The position numbers were made by a program, and so were the translations under genes. From Qipengyuania sp. (GTDB lineage Bacteria; Pseudomonadota; Alphaproteobacteria; Sphingomonadales; Sphingomonadaceae), in contig JAIETR010000039.1 of assembly GCA_019745075.1 (NCBI GenBank), positions 1 to 59,860 of the forward strand: a DNA stretch of 59,860 nt, read 5' to 3'. The notes under the pieces were generated by a model that saw nothing but the letters and a program-made list of their open reading frames with translations, did not search any database and was not told the DNA's origin. Numbering within the stretch: position 1 is the first letter of the stretch; every line of letters starts with the position of its first letter. This document shows positions 7,730 to 16,687 of this stretch, one piece after another.

Positions 7730-8617
7730 ATGACCGTTCTATCTACCCGCACCGGCCTGATCGCGATCGCCGCCATGCTGGCCGCGCCGATCGCCCCGAG
7801 CGCATTCGCGCAGGAGCAAGCGAGCATCGAAGCGCAGGCGAGCGGGGAGCTGCTCGTCCAGGGTCAGCTCCCCACCAGCCTCGAGGGCTTGCCCAAGGGC
7901 CCCGAGATCGAAGGCATCATCTCGGCCCGCAGCGGCGACCGCATCCAGGTGACCACCGAAGCCGGCGCGGCGAGCGAGGTTTCGGTCGGCGAGGTCACCC
8001 GGATCAAGTCGAGCGGCGGGTTCCTGGGTCTCAACAGCAAGAAGCTGGCGGTCGGCCAGCTGCTCAACGGCATTCCCGTCAAGGTGAAGACTGTGCAATA
8101 TGGTGGCGGGCTGATCGCCAGCGAAGTGTCCATGAAGAACGGCGATTACCGGACCGCCTCGATGATCCGCACCGGTACCGCGCAGGGTTTCGCCGAGCAG
8201 ACCGCGGCGACCGAGGCGCTGCGCGGCCGCGTCGCCGATATCGATCAATACAACGTCAAGGGCGTCACCAACGTCAACTTCGACACCGGCAAATGGGCGC
8301 TGACCGAACAGGCCAAGGCTAATCTATGCGCCGCGGCGCAGCAGGCCAACGCCTCCGAGAACGCGCTGCTGCTGGTCGTCGGCTACACGGACAATGTGGG
8401 TGACGAGGAGTTCAACCAGGAACTGAGCGAGAAGCGCGCCAGCCGGGTGGTGAACTATCTCCAGCAGGCCTGCGGCTGGAAGCCCTACCGCATGCTGACA
8501 CCCACCGGCATGGCCGAGGCGGATCCGGCGGCGGACAACTCCACCGAGGCCGGCAAGGCGCAGAACCGCCGCGTGGCGGTGAACATCCTCGTCAGCAAGG
8601 CCGTCGACCAGATGTAG
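7730..8617 (+). CDS. OmpA-family outer-membrane or periplasmic protein
   Basis: A 295-residue exported protein. The first 28 residues form a signal peptide ending AFA-QEQ. The middle region (about 35-165) is beta-rich with no recognised domain. The C-terminal OmpA-like peptidoglycan-binding domain starts near VNFDTGKWALT. It contains VVGYTDNVGD and NQELSEKRASRVVNYL, and ends with KAQNRRVAVNI, the usual diaminopimelate-binding region. A GGAGA ribosome site (7719-7723) supports the ATG at 7730. The 1.2-kb non-coding repeat region upstream contains a duplication of this gene's own leader. Confidence 0.9.
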   Translation: MTVLSTRTGLIAIAAMLAAPIAPSAFAQEQASIEAQASGELLVQGQLPTSLEGLPKGPEIEGIISARSGDRIQVTTEAGAASEVSVGEVTRIKSSGGFLGLNSKKLAVGQLLNGIPVKVKTVQYGGGLIASEVSMKNGDYRTASMIRTGTAQGFAEQTAATEALRGRVADIDQYNVKGVTNVNFDTGKWALTEQAKANLCAAAQQANASENALLLVVGYTDNVGDEEFNQELSEKRASRVVNYLQQACGWKPYRMLTPTGMAEADPAADNSTEAGKAQNRRVAVNILVSKAVDQM

Positions 8618-8660
8618 GATCGGCGCGGGGGTGGGTCACGGCCCGGCGCCAGCGACTGTG

Positions 8661-8832
8661 TGACAAAAGCCCTCTCCCCCATTCGGCTGGCTGGCAAAGC
8701 CAGCCGCTCAGGACAGGCTTGCGGGAGAGGGTTGGGAGAGGGGTCGCCAGCTTAGCTTGCGCCGCGGCCCCTCTCAACTTCGACTAGCGAGCAAGCTCGC
8801 AAGTCTACGTATCTCTCCCGCAAGGGGAGAGA
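8661..8832. repeat. Composite repeat, family A, after ompA-like gene
   Basis: Both units of the family-A composite are present: CCCTCTCCCCC with GGCTGGC/GCCAGC and GGGAGAGGGG, then TAGCGAGCAAGCTCGCAAG and TATCTCTCCCGCAAGGGGAG. It fills the gap between two convergent genes (the ompA-like gene and the DUF411 gene). Nothing else is visible in 8618-8878. Confidence 0.75.
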
Positions 8833-8878
8833 AGCCGTTGGACTTCCTTTTTCGCGATTGGTGCGCGTGGCCGTCGCC

Positions 8879-9328
8879 CTACTTGCCCGCGGCTCCACCA
8901 TGCGTCGCCCAGACCTTGTGCTTGCCGTCCTTCTGGATCAGCATGACCCGATAGCGGTCGGAGCGGCCGGGAATCTCCATCCCCGGCGAGCCGGCGACCA
9001 TGCCCGGCACGCTCAGCCCCACCGCCCTGGGCTTCTGCGCGAGCAGGCGCTTGATGTCGGCGGCGGGGACGTGGCCTTCGATGACATAGCCGCCGACTTT
9101 GGTGGTGTGGCAGGAGCGCATGGTGTCGGGCACGCCGGCGGCCTTGGCGATCGGCGAGGTATCGGGCACGTCGCGGACATTCACCGCGAAACCGGCCGCC
9201 TTCATGCGCTCGACCCACTGCGTGCAGCAGCCGCAGGTGGGGGACTTGACCACGTCCAGAGTGGCGGCGGTGGCGGCCTGGGCGCAGGCGACGAGCGCGA
9301 GGGGGGCGAGCAGTTGGAATCGGGTCAT
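8879..9328 (-). CDS. DUF411 family exported metal-binding protein
   Basis: A 149-residue protein with a signal peptide (first about 22 residues). The mature part starts with a CGCC-containing motif (PTCGCC, residues 30-35). It continues with a W..RMKAAGF helix, then MRSCHTT near residue 72, VPAADIKRLL, and VPGMVAGSPGME. This is the DUF411 pattern, found near copper- and metal-handling genes in many proteobacteria. The cysteines suggest a periplasmic metal-binding role, but no biochemical function is established. It lies 6 bp downstream of the GNAT gene on the same strand and is probably cotranscribed. Confidence 0.88.
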   Translation of the reverse strand: MTRFQLLAPLALVACAQAATAATLDVVKSPTCGCCTQWVERMKAAGFAVNVRDVPDTSPIAKAAGVPDTMRSCHTTKVGGYVIEGHVPAADIKRLLAQKPRAVGLSVPGMVAGSPGMEIPGRSDRYRVMLIQKDGKHKVWATHGGAAGK

Positions 9329-9334
9329 GTCGGG

Positions 9335-9829
9335 CTATCCTGTGGTGAGATCGAGCTGCATATATACCGTATCGAGCTTGCGCCCGAATTTACAGCCCAC
9401 ATTGCGCATCCGCCCGGCGTGGACGAAGCCGAGCTTATCGTGGAGCGCCACGGAAGCTGGCTCCCCGCCGCCGATCACCGCGATCATCTGCTCGAAGCCG
9501 GCGGCCAGCGCCGCTTCGACCAGGGCAGCGAGCAAGGTGCGCCCCACGCCCTGCCCGCGCATCCGGTCCGCGACATAGATGCTGTTCTCGCACGTATGGG
9601 CGTAGGCCGCGCGGTCGCGGAACTGGGTGGCGTAGGCGTGACCGACTACTTTTCCCGCGTGCTCAGTCACCAGGAATGGCCAGCCTTTTGCTATCACAAA
9701 CGCGATCTTTTCGCGCCAGAAGGCCTCGTCCGGCGCCTCGGTGTCGAAGCTGGCGGTGCCGTGCGCGACATGGAAGGCGTAGATCGCCTGCACGGCCGCC
9801 GCGTCATCGGGCACCGCGGAGCGGATCAT
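9335..9829 (-). CDS. GNAT N-acetyltransferase, phosphinothricin/amino-acid acetyltransferase type
   Basis: A 164-residue GNAT-fold acetyltransferase of the Pat/MnaT type. These acetylate the alpha-amino group of amino-acid-like compounds such as methionine sulfone or phosphinothricin. Family marks are the N-terminal MIRSAVPDDAAAVQAIY, then FDTEAPD, HAYATQFRDRAAYAHTCENSIYV (split around residue 75), and the acetyl-CoA loop RGQGVGRTLL. GFVHAGRMRNVGCKFGR follows near the C terminus. The open frame runs upstream to 10075 through a palindromic repeat. The ATG at 9829 is chosen because it matches the family start. The substrate is not known. Confidence 0.9.
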   Translation of the reverse strand: MIRSAVPDDAAAVQAIYAFHVAHGTASFDTEAPDEAFWREKIAFVIAKGWPFLVTEHAGKVVGHAYATQFRDRAAYAHTCENSIYVADRMRGQGVGRTLLAALVEAALAAGFEQMIAVIGGGEPASVALHDKLGFVHAGRMRNVGCKFGRKLDTVYMQLDLTTG

Positions 9830-9849
9830 CGAAGGTGCGTCACGCCGCG

Positions 9850-9921
9850 CCCCCGCGAAGGCGGGGGCCTCGTGCCGCAAGCGAATCGCCCGACCGAATG
9901 AGGCCCCCGCCTTCGCGGGGG
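9850..9921. repeat. Perfect 22-bp inverted repeat (family E)
   Basis: The arms 9850-9871 and 9900-9921 are perfectly complementary (CCCCCGCGAAGGCGGGGGCCTC in the left arm, 22 bp, here read as two GC-rich palindromic halves) with a 28-bp loop. It lies between the acyl-CoA ligase stop (9975) and the GNAT start (9829), both on the minus strand. It could stop or attenuate read-through, although no U-tract follows. Confidence 0.8.
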
Positions 9922-9974
9922 AGCAGGGAAAGCATCGTCGCGCCGCCGCTCCCATCCAGGTTCTGCCGAATGCG

Positions 9975-11603
9975 TCACTCCGCCAGCCGATAGTCGGCGA
10001 AGCGCGCGCGCAGATCCTTCTTGCTGATCTTGCCGGTGGCGGTGTGCGGGATGTCGTCGACGAACTCGACCGCATCGGGCAGCCACCATTTGGCGACCAG
10101 CGGGGTGAGATGCGCCATGATGTCGTCGGCGCAGCATTCCGCGCCCGCCTTGCGGACCACGAACAGCACCGGCCGTTCGTCCCAGCGCGGATGCGGCATG
10201 CCCACCGCGGCCGCCTCGGCGACCGCAGGATGGCCGACCGCGGCGTTCTCGAGTTCGACCGAGCTGATCCATTCGCCGCCCGACTTGATCACGTCCTTGG
10301 TCCGGTCGGTGAGCTGGAGCGTGCCGTCGGGGTGGATGATGCCGACATCGCCGGTGTCGAACCAGCCCTCGGCGTTGACCGCGTCCTGCTCGGCCTTGAA
10401 GTAGCGGCGGATCACCCACGGGCCGCGGATCTGGAGCGCGCCGCTGGTCTGGCCGTCGCGCGGCAGCTCGGTGGTCATGTCGTCGAGGCTCACGGTCCTC
10501 AGCTCGACCCCGAAGGTCGGGCGGCCCTGCATCTGGACCACGTCCACCTGCTGTTCGAAGCTCTTGCTGTCCCAATCGTGCGTCGGCGCGCCGACGGTGC
10601 CGATCGGGCTCGTCTCGGTCATGCCCCAGGCGTGGGCGACGCGGATGCCGGCCTTCATCAGCCGCTCGATCATGAAGCGCGGCGCCGCCGAGCCGCCGAT
10701 CACCGCCTGTTTGAGCCTGGGCAGTTCGCGCCCCACGGCATCGACATGCTGGAACATCGCCAGCCAGACCGTGGGCACGCCCGCGGAGTGGGTAACACCC
10801 TCGCGGTCCATCAGGTCGCACAGCACCTTGGGATCGTTGACGGCGGAATAGACGAACTTCACCCCAGTCATCGCCCCGGCCCAGGGCAGGCCCCAGCTCG
10901 CCGCGTGGAACATCGGCACCACAGGCAGCATCACGCTCTGGGCGTCGAAATCGAAGGCCATCGGCTGGATGCCCGCCCAGGCGTGGAGCATGGTCGAACG
11001 GTGCTCGTAGAGCGCGCCCTTGGGATTGCCGGTGGTGCCGCTGGTGTAACACAGCATGCACGGATCGCGCTCGTCGACCTGGGCCCAGGCGGTGTCGCCA
11101 TCCTCGGCGCCGATCCAGTCCTCGAAGCCGAGCACGCCCGTCCCGGACCGCGATCCGGGGTCGCCGCCGGGCGCGGGGTCGTAGCAAATGTAGTGCTCGA
11201 CCGTCTTCCAGACCGGGCGCATCTTGTCGACGATCGGCTGGAACGCCGCGTCGTAGAACAGCACGCGGTCCTCGGCGTGGTTGACGATGTATTCGAGCTG
11301 ATCCTCGAACAGCCGCGGGTTGACGGTGTGGAGCACCCCGCCGACACCGACCGCGCCGTACCAGCTCACCAGGTGGCGGCTGTGGTTCATCGCCAGCGTC
11401 GCGATCCGGTCGCCCTTGCCGATCCCGAGCCGCCGCAGCGCCTGCGTCATCCTGAGCGCGTCGCGGCGGATGCCCGCCCAGTCGGCGCGCGTCTCGCTGC
11501 CGTCGGCCCAGCGGGTGACATGCTCGCGGGCGCCATGCTCGCGCGCCGCGTGGTCGATCAGATGGCTGACGACCAGATCCCAGTCCTGCATGGCTCCGAG
11601 CAT
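9975..11603 (-). CDS. Fatty-acyl-CoA ligase (AMP-forming, AlkK/FadD-like)
   Basis: A 542-residue ANL-superfamily enzyme that activates fatty acids with ATP and CoA. The AMP/phosphate loop YTSGTTGNPKG sits near residue 183, followed by the A5-like motif WGMTETSP and A7-like WFDTGDVG. The A8 region is LTDRTKDVIKSGGEWIS, and the catalytic lysine motif TGKISKKDLR lies near the C terminus. The N terminus MLGAMQDWDLVVSHLIDHA matches medium/long-chain ligases of the AlkK type. ATG 11603 is chosen over the upstream frame extension, which runs into a repeat. It is probably involved in fatty-acid degradation along with ETF-QO; chain length is not predictable. Confidence 0.9.
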   Translation of the reverse strand: MLGAMQDWDLVVSHLIDHAAREHGAREHVTRWADGSETRADWAGIRRDALRMTQALRRLGIGKGDRIATLAMNHSRHLVSWYGAVGVGGVLHTVNPRLFEDQLEYIVNHAEDRVLFYDAAFQPIVDKMRPVWKTVEHYICYDPAPGGDPGSRSGTGVLGFEDWIGAEDGDTAWAQVDERDPCMLCYTSGTTGNPKGALYEHRSTMLHAWAGIQPMAFDFDAQSVMLPVVPMFHAASWGLPWAGAMTGVKFVYSAVNDPKVLCDLMDREGVTHSAGVPTVWLAMFQHVDAVGRELPRLKQAVIGGSAAPRFMIERLMKAGIRVAHAWGMTETSPIGTVGAPTHDWDSKSFEQQVDVVQMQGRPTFGVELRTVSLDDMTTELPRDGQTSGALQIRGPWVIRRYFKAEQDAVNAEGWFDTGDVGIIHPDGTLQLTDRTKDVIKSGGEWISSVELENAAVGHPAVAEAAAVGMPHPRWDERPVLFVVRKAGAECCADDIMAHLTPLVAKWWLPDAVEFVDDIPHTATGKISKKDLRARFADYRLAE

Positions 11604-11606
11604 TTG

Positions 11607-11755
11607 CACCCTCTCAACTGCGACTAGCGAGCAAGCTCGCAAGTCTCCGTATCTCTCCCGTAAAGGGAGAGAGGGTGTTGTGCCCGTCCTCTCCCCTTGC
11701 GGGAGAGGATAGCGAAGCTTGCTTGCGGAGCAAGCTAGCGAAGCTTGGAGAGGGG
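11607..11755. repeat. Two family-A hairpin units between dnaE and the acyl-CoA ligase
   Basis: Positions 11607-11672 carry the unit with GCGAGCAAGCTCGC. Positions 11680-11755 carry a related unit with CTCCCCTTGCGGGAGAG, an AAGCTTGCTTGC stem and GGAGAGGGG. The dnaE stop codon is directly at the right edge. Nothing coding is visible. Confidence 0.7.
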
Positions 11756-11756
11756 C

Positions 11757-14700
11757 CTACGCCACCAGCCTCAGGTGCGTGCCCGAACGCCGCGTGGTGA
11801 GTTCCACCTTGGCAAGACCCGGCACGCTTGCCAAGCGTTCGGCGAGCTCGCCGTCGAGGTGGAACATGCGGCCGAGGCGCAAGCTCGGATCGGCGCCGAG
11901 GCCGGTGACGAGCGTCGCGATCACCTCGCCCGTGCCGCCCTCATCGCCGAGCTCGTTCTTGAGCGCCCCCAGCCCCGCCTCGTCGAGCACCTCGAGCGTC
12001 AGCAGCATCCGCGCTTCGCTGGTGACCTTCGCGAGCGGAGTGCCGCCGCGCACGGTGATCCGCGGCGGCTCGTCGGGGCTGGGGCTGTCGAGCTCGACCT
12101 GGAGCAGGATGCAGGTGCCGTCCTTGGCCCAGGCTTCGAAGCTGGCGACCAGCGATTCCTCGAAGCAGGCGGCGCTGAACTGGCCGCTGCTGTCGGAGAA
12201 ATCGGCCCGCACGAAGGGTTTGCCCTTGCGGGTGGTGCCCTTGTTCACCTTCTCGACCATCGCCGCCATGACGGCGCTGGCGCGCCCCCCGGTGGGCGCT
12301 CCACCGCTCATCAGCGAGGCATAGCTGCGCGCGCCATTGGCGCTGGCGACCTGGCGATAGGCCTCGACCGGGTGGGCGGAGAAATAGAAGCCGAAGTTCT
12401 CGCGCTCCTTGGCCATCCGCTCGGCGCGGCTCCACGGCTCGACCTCCTTGAGCCGGAGCGTATCGCCCTGCTCGGCCTCCCCCCCGAACAATCCTTGCTG
12501 CCCGCTGCTGCGCTCGCGCTCGGCGGCATCCGCCACCGCCAGCAGCAGATCGGCATTGGCATAGACCTTGGCGCGGTCCGGCTCGAACTCGTCGAGCGCG
12601 CCGGCCGCCGCCAGCGCTTCGAGCCCGCGCGAGTTGAGCGCACCCTTGGGAAGCCGCTCGAACAGGTCCTGCAGGCTCTCGAAGGGCCCGCGCGCCTCGC
12701 GGTCGCGCGCGATCGCCTCCATCGCCTTCTCGCCGACGTTGCGGATGCCGGCCAGCGCATAGCGGACCGCATGGCCGTCGTCGGTCTGTTCGACGGTGAA
12801 CTCGGCTTCGGAGTGGTTCATGCTCGGCGGCAGCAGCGTCACCCCGCCGCGCCGGGCATCGTCCACGAAGGCCGCGAGCTTCTCCGACTGGTGCATGTCG
12901 AAGCACATCGAGGCGGCGAAGAATTCCTCCGGATAATGCGCCTTCAGCCACCCGGTCTGATAGGCGAGCAGCGCATAGGCGGCGGCGTGGCTCTTGTTGA
13001 AGCCATAGCCCGCGAACTTGTCGATCAGGTCGAACAGCTCGTTGGCGCGCTTGGCCTCGATCTGCGAGACCTCGCGGCAGCCGTCGACGAATCGCTGGCG
13101 CTGCGCGTCCATCTCGGCCTGGACCTTCTTGCCCATCGCGCGGCGCAGCAGGTCGGCATCGCCGAGCGAATAGCCGGCGAGGATCTGCGCCGCCTGCATC
13201 ACCTGTTCCTGATAAACGAAGATGCCGTAGGTCTCGGCGAGAATGCCCTCGAGCTTGGGGTGCGGGTATTCGATCGCGACCTCGCCGCCCTTGCGCTTGC
13301 CGAACAGCGGGATGTTGTCCATCGGGCCGGGGCGGTAGAGCGAGACGAGCGCGACGATGTCGCCGAAATTGGTCGGCTTCACCGCCGTCAGCGTGCGGCG
13401 CATGCCTTCGGATTCGAGCTGGAACACGCCCACGGTGTCGCCGCGCTTCATCAGCTCGTAGACCGCCGCATCGTCGAGCGGGAGCGCGGAGAGGTCGATG
13501 GCGACGCCGCGCTTGTCGAGCAGTTCGACCGCCTTCTGCAGCACCGAGAGGGTCTTGAGGCCGAGAAAGTCGAACTTCACCAGCCCGCTGGTTTCGACAT
13601 GCTTCATGTCGAACTGCGTGACCGGCATGTCCGAGCGCGGATCGCGGTAGAGCGGGACCAGCTGCGCCAGCGGCCGGTCGCCGATCACCACCCCCGCCGC
13701 GTGGGTGCTGGAGTTGCGCGGGAAGCCTTCCAACTGCATCGCCAGATCGACCAGTCGCTTGACCTCGGCGCTGTCGTCGTATTCGCGGCGGAAATCGGCG
13801 GCGCCGTTGAGCGCGCGCTTCAGCGTCCACGGGTCGGTCGGATGGTTGGGCACCATCTTGCACAGCCGATCGACGTGTCCGTAGCTCATCTGCAGGATAC
13901 GGCCCGTGTCGCGCAGCACGGCGCGCGCCTTTAGCTTGCCGAAGGTGATGATCTGCGCGACGTGGTCGTGGCCGTATTTCGCCTGGACGTAGCGGATCAC
14001 CTCGCCGCGGCGGGTTTCGCAGAAATCGATGTCGAAGTCCGGCATCGAGACCCGCTCAGGGTTGAGGAAGCGCTCGAACAGCAGGCCGAGCTTGAGCGGG
14101 TCGAGATCGGTGATGGTCAGCGCCCAGGCGACCACCGAGCCCGCGCCCGAGCCGCGACCCGGCCCCACCGGGATGCCCTGCTCCTTGGCCCATTTGATGA
14201 AGTCGGCGACGATCAGGAAGTAGCCGGGGAAGCCCATCTGGTTGATGACCTGGACTTCGAAATCGAGGCGCTGCGCATATTCGAGGAATTCTTCCCCGAC
14301 GCCGCTCGGCCTGAGCCTGTCGAAGGCCGCGCGCCGCGCCTCGCCCGTTTCGCCAAGGGCTTCGACAAGCTCAGCCTGAGCGGTGTTGGGGTATTGGAGG
14401 GACAGTCGCGCCGCAAGCCCGGCCCTGGCGTCCTCGGCCAGCATCCGCGCCTCGCCCTCGAGGTCGCCGGCGAGGCTGGGCAGGATCGGCTTGCGGTTGG
14501 GCGGCGCGAAGGCGCAGCGTTGCGCCACCACCAGCGTGTTGGCTGTCGCCTCGGGAAGATCGGCGAATATCTCCTCCATCATCCTTGCGCTCTTGACCCA
14601 GGCCTCGGGGTTGGAGCGCGCGCGGTCCTCGGCATCGACATGGCTACCGGCCGCGATGCAGAGCATGGCGTCATGCGCCTTGTGCTGGTGCGGCTCGCCG

Positions 14701-15311
14701 AACTGCGCGGGATTGGTCGCGACCAGCGGCAGGTCGCGCGCATAGGCGAGATCGATCAGCGCGGCCTCGGCCGCCTCCTCGATCGCGTCGCCGCGCCGTG
14801 CCAGTTCGATGTAGAGCCGAGCCGGGAACACCGCTTCCAGCCGCGCGAGCAGCGCCTCGGCATGGGTGTGCTGCCCCTCGGCTAGCAGCCGCGTCACGCC
14901 GCCCTCGCCGGCGCCGGTAAAGGCGATCAGACCTTCGGTCCGCCCTTCCAGGTCGCCGAGTGCGATGTGCGGCTCGAGCGCCAGCGACCGATCGAGGTGC
15001 GCGCTCGAAACCAGGTGGCACAGGTTCTGGTATCCGGCCTCGTCCTGTGCGAACAGCGGCAGGTAATCGACCTGCCTGCCGTCCTCGTCGCGCGCGATTC
15101 CAAGCAATGTCCCGGTGATCGGCTGAACGCCCTCATCCATGCAATAATTCGCGAACTGCACCGCGCCGTAGAGCCCGTTGCGGTCGCAAATCGCGATGGC
15201 GGGAAAGCCGCGCTCCTTACCCAGCCTGGCCATCGCCTTTGGCTCGATCGCGCCCTCGAGCAGCGAATAGGCGCTCATCACACGCAAGGGGACGAAGGGG
15301 GCGAAGGGCAT
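11757..15311 (-). CDS. dnaE: DNA polymerase III alpha subunit (replicative polymerase)
   Basis: A 1184-residue replicative DNA polymerase subunit. The N-terminal PHP domain begins FVPLRVMSAYSLLEGAI. The polymerase core has VGPGRGSGAGS near residue 387 and the catalytic aspartates in PDFDIDFC near residue 425. FGKLKARAVLRD, SSTHAAGVVI and GLKTLSVL follow. The C-terminal third carries helix-hairpin-helix and OB-fold regions. The ATG at 15311 is used; a GTG at 15320 is possible. Anomaly: residues about 310-337, between the PHP domain and the palm, are encoded by an in-frame palindromic repeat (14303-14383) identical in type to intergenic REP elements nearby. The protein is otherwise intact, so the insert must be tolerated. 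Confidence 0.96.
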   Translation of the reverse strand: MPFAPFVPLRVMSAYSLLEGAIEPKAMARLGKERGFPAIAICDRNGLYGAVQFANYCMDEGVQPITGTLLGIARDEDGRQVDYLPLFAQDEAGYQNLCHLVSSAHLDRSLALEPHIALGDLEGRTEGLIAFTGAGEGGVTRLLAEGQHTHAEALLARLEAVFPARLYIELARRGDAIEEAAEAALIDLAYARDLPLVATNPAQFGEPHQHKAHDAMLCIAAGSHVDAEDRARSNPEAWVKSARMMEEIFADLPEATANTLVVAQRCAFAPPNRKPILPSLAGDLEGEARMLAEDARAGLAARLSLQYPNTAQAELVEALGETGEARRAAFDRLRPSGVGEEFLEYAQRLDFEVQVINQMGFPGYFLIVADFIKWAKEQGIPVGPGRGSGAGSVVAWALTITDLDPLKLGLLFERFLNPERVSMPDFDIDFCETRRGEVIRYVQAKYGHDHVAQIITFGKLKARAVLRDTGRILQMSYGHVDRLCKMVPNHPTDPWTLKRALNGAADFRREYDDSAEVKRLVDLAMQLEGFPRNSSTHAAGVVIGDRPLAQLVPLYRDPRSDMPVTQFDMKHVETSGLVKFDFLGLKTLSVLQKAVELLDKRGVAIDLSALPLDDAAVYELMKRGDTVGVFQLESEGMRRTLTAVKPTNFGDIVALVSLYRPGPMDNIPLFGKRKGGEVAIEYPHPKLEGILAETYGIFVYQEQVMQAAQILAGYSLGDADLLRRAMGKKVQAEMDAQRQRFVDGCREVSQIEAKRANELFDLIDKFAGYGFNKSHAAAYALLAYQTGWLKAHYPEEFFAASMCFDMHQSEKLAAFVDDARRGGVTLLPPSMNHSEAEFTVEQTDDGHAVRYALAGIRNVGEKAMEAIARDREARGPFESLQDLFERLPKGALNSRGLEALAAAGALDEFEPDRAKVYANADLLLAVADAAERERSSGQQGLFGGEAEQGDTLRLKEVEPWSRAERMAKERENFGFYFSAHPVEAYRQVASANGARSYASLMSGGAPTGGRASAVMAAMVEKVNKGTTRKGKPFVRADFSDSSGQFSAACFEESLVASFEAWAKDGTCILLQVELDSPSPDEPPRITVRGGTPLAKVTSEARMLLTLEVLDEAGLGALKNELGDEGGTGEVIATLVTGLGADPSLRLGRMFHLDGELAERLASVPGLAKVELTTRRSGTHLRLVA
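14303..14383. repeat. REP-like element (family B) inserted in frame within dnaE
   Basis: The left arm CGCTCGGCCTGAGCCTGTCG (from 14303) continues AAGG. It pairs imperfectly with the right arm CTTCGACAAGCTCAGCCTGA (from 14360) continuing GCGG. The same CCTTCGACAGGCTCAGG word forms the intergenic repeats near 4593, 25279 and 56085. Read on the minus strand it encodes AELVEALGETGEARRAAFDR and a few more residues, with no stop codon. Confidence 0.85.
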
Positions 15312-15375
15312 CGGTGTCACTATGCGGATTGCGTCGGGATTCGCCAGCCGTGCTCACGCTGCACTTTTCCACACC

Positions 15376-15491
15376 CCCGGTTCGCACTGAGCTTGTCGAA
15401 GGGCTTGGCCGAGCGAAGCCGAGGCCCCTGTGGGCAAAGGTTCTCGGCTACGCTCGAACCAGTCCCTCGACTTCGCTCGCGACGAACGGGT
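15376..15491. repeat. REP-like element (family B variant) upstream of dnaE
   Basis: Contains CTGAGCTTGTCGAAGGGCTT, then GAGCGAAGCCGAGG, and ends CTCGACTTCGCTCGCGACGA followed by ACGGG. It has the same word set as the element at 56085-56200. It separates gpx from dnaE on the minus strand; the dnaE promoter must lie in or beside it if dnaE has its own. Confidence 0.75.
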
Positions 15492-15512
15492 GAAATAAGG
15501 AGTGGTCTTTTC

Positions 15513-15992
15513 CTAAAGCAGCTTCTCGATGTCCTTCGCGATGCCTTCGGGCGCATCGGCGGGGCCGTAGCGCTTCACTACCTTCCCCTGCCGGTCGATG
15601 AGGAACTTCGTGAAGTTCCACTTGATCGCCCTGGAACCGAGAATACCCGGCGCTTCCCTCTTCATCCAGTCGAACAGCGGGCTGGCACCGGCCCCGTTCA
15701 CATCGACCTTCTGCATCAGCGGGAAGGTAACGCCGAAGTTGACCTTGCAGAACTCGGCGATCTCGTCGGCATCGCCGGGCTCCTGCCCGCCGAACTGGTT
15801 GCAGGGGAACCCCAGAACCTCGAAGCCGCGGTCCTTGTAGCTCTCGTAGAGCTTCTCGAGCCCGTCATACTGCGGGGTGAAACCGCATTTGCTGGCGGTG
15901 TTGACCACCAGCAGCACGCTGCCGAGCTTGTCCTCGAGGTCGAGTTCCTGGCCGCGATTGGTGGTGACCTTGAAATCGGCGATCGTGGTCAT
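15513..15992 (-). CDS. Glutathione peroxidase family (thiol peroxidase)
   Basis: A 159-residue peroxidase that reduces hydrogen peroxide and lipid hydroperoxides. The catalytic cysteine is C36 in NTASKCGFT; no selenocysteine codon is needed. The tetrad is completed by the glutamine of [12 protein letters not shown] and the tryptophan-asparagine of KWNFTKFL. The extra cysteine in FPCNQF suggests a thioredoxin-dependent mechanism, as in many bacterial members. Its ATG overlaps the lolD stop (ATGA at 15989-15992), so it is translated as the third gene of lolC-lolD-gpx. Confidence 0.95.
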   Translation of the reverse strand: MTTIADFKVTTNRGQELDLEDKLGSVLLVVNTASKCGFTPQYDGLEKLYESYKDRGFEVLGFPCNQFGGQEPGDADEIAEFCKVNFGVTFPLMQKVDVNGAGASPLFDWMKREAPGILGSRAIKWNFTKFLIDRQGKVVKRYGPADAPEGIAKDIEKLL

Positions 15993-16687
15993 CGCTGGCC
16001 CCCTTCTTCCAAGACTCCGTCGTGCAGCCGTACCACGCGGTCCAACCGTGCCGCCAGCCGCTCGTTGTGGGTGGCGATCAGCGCCGCGCTGCCCTGCCCG
16101 CGCACGAGCTGGAGAAACTGTTCGAGCACCTTGTCGGCGGTGTGCTCGTCGAGATTGCCCGTCGGCTCGTCGGCCAGCACCAGCTTGGGCCGGTTGGCGA
16201 GCGCGCGGGCGACCGCGACGCGCTGCTGCTCCCCGCCGGAGAGCTGGCTCGGGCGGTGCGTCATGCGGCCCGCCAATCCGAGCGCCGTCAGCAATTCCTC
16301 GGCCCGGGCCTCCGCCTCGGCGCGGGGCTTTCCCGCCACGAGCTGCGGCAGCACCACGTTCTCGCGCGCGTTGAAATCGGGCAACAAATGATGAAACTGA
16401 TAGACGAAGCCGAGATGATCGCGGCGCAGCGTGGTACGGGCGCTGCTGTCCGACCGATCGGCGCGGGTGCCGGCGATCGCGATCTCGCCGCCGAAGCCGC
16501 CCTCCAGCAGCCCGACCGCCTGAAGCATGGTCGATTTGCCCGAGCCCGAAGGGCCGAGCAGCGCGACGATCTCGCCCGGCATCACGGCCAGATCGACGCC
16601 GCGCAACACGTCGATGCGGATGCCGCCCTGCTCGAAGCTGCGCGTGACGCTCTGGAGCGCGACCACCGGGGGCACACCGCTACTCAT
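15989..16687 (-). CDS. lolD: Lipoprotein-releasing ABC transporter ATP-binding protein
   Basis: A 232-residue ATPase that powers release of lipoproteins from the inner membrane to LolA. The Walker [10 protein letters not shown] is near residues 45-53, the signature LSGGEQQR near 148, Walker [13 protein letters not shown] near 168, and a switch histidine in [26 protein letters not shown] is typical of LolD. It overlaps lolC by 8 bp upstream and gpx by 4 bp downstream, indicating a single operon. Confidence 0.95.
   Translation of the reverse strand: MSSGVPPVVALQSVTRSFEQGGIRIDVLRGVDLAVMPGEIVALLGPSGSGKSTMLQAVGLLEGGFGGEIAIAGTRADRSDSSARTTLRRDHLGFVYQFHHLLPDFNARENVVLPQLVAGKPRAEAEARAEELLTALGLAGRMTHRPSQLSGGEQQRVAVARALANRPKLVLADEPTGNLDEHTADKVLEQFLQLVRGQGSAALIATHNERLAARLDRVVRLHDGVLEEGGQR

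Noticed and set aside
11745..13934. A 729-codon open frame opposite dnaE
   Set aside because: Antisense shadow of a certain gene; composition typical of complementary-strand GC-rich reading.
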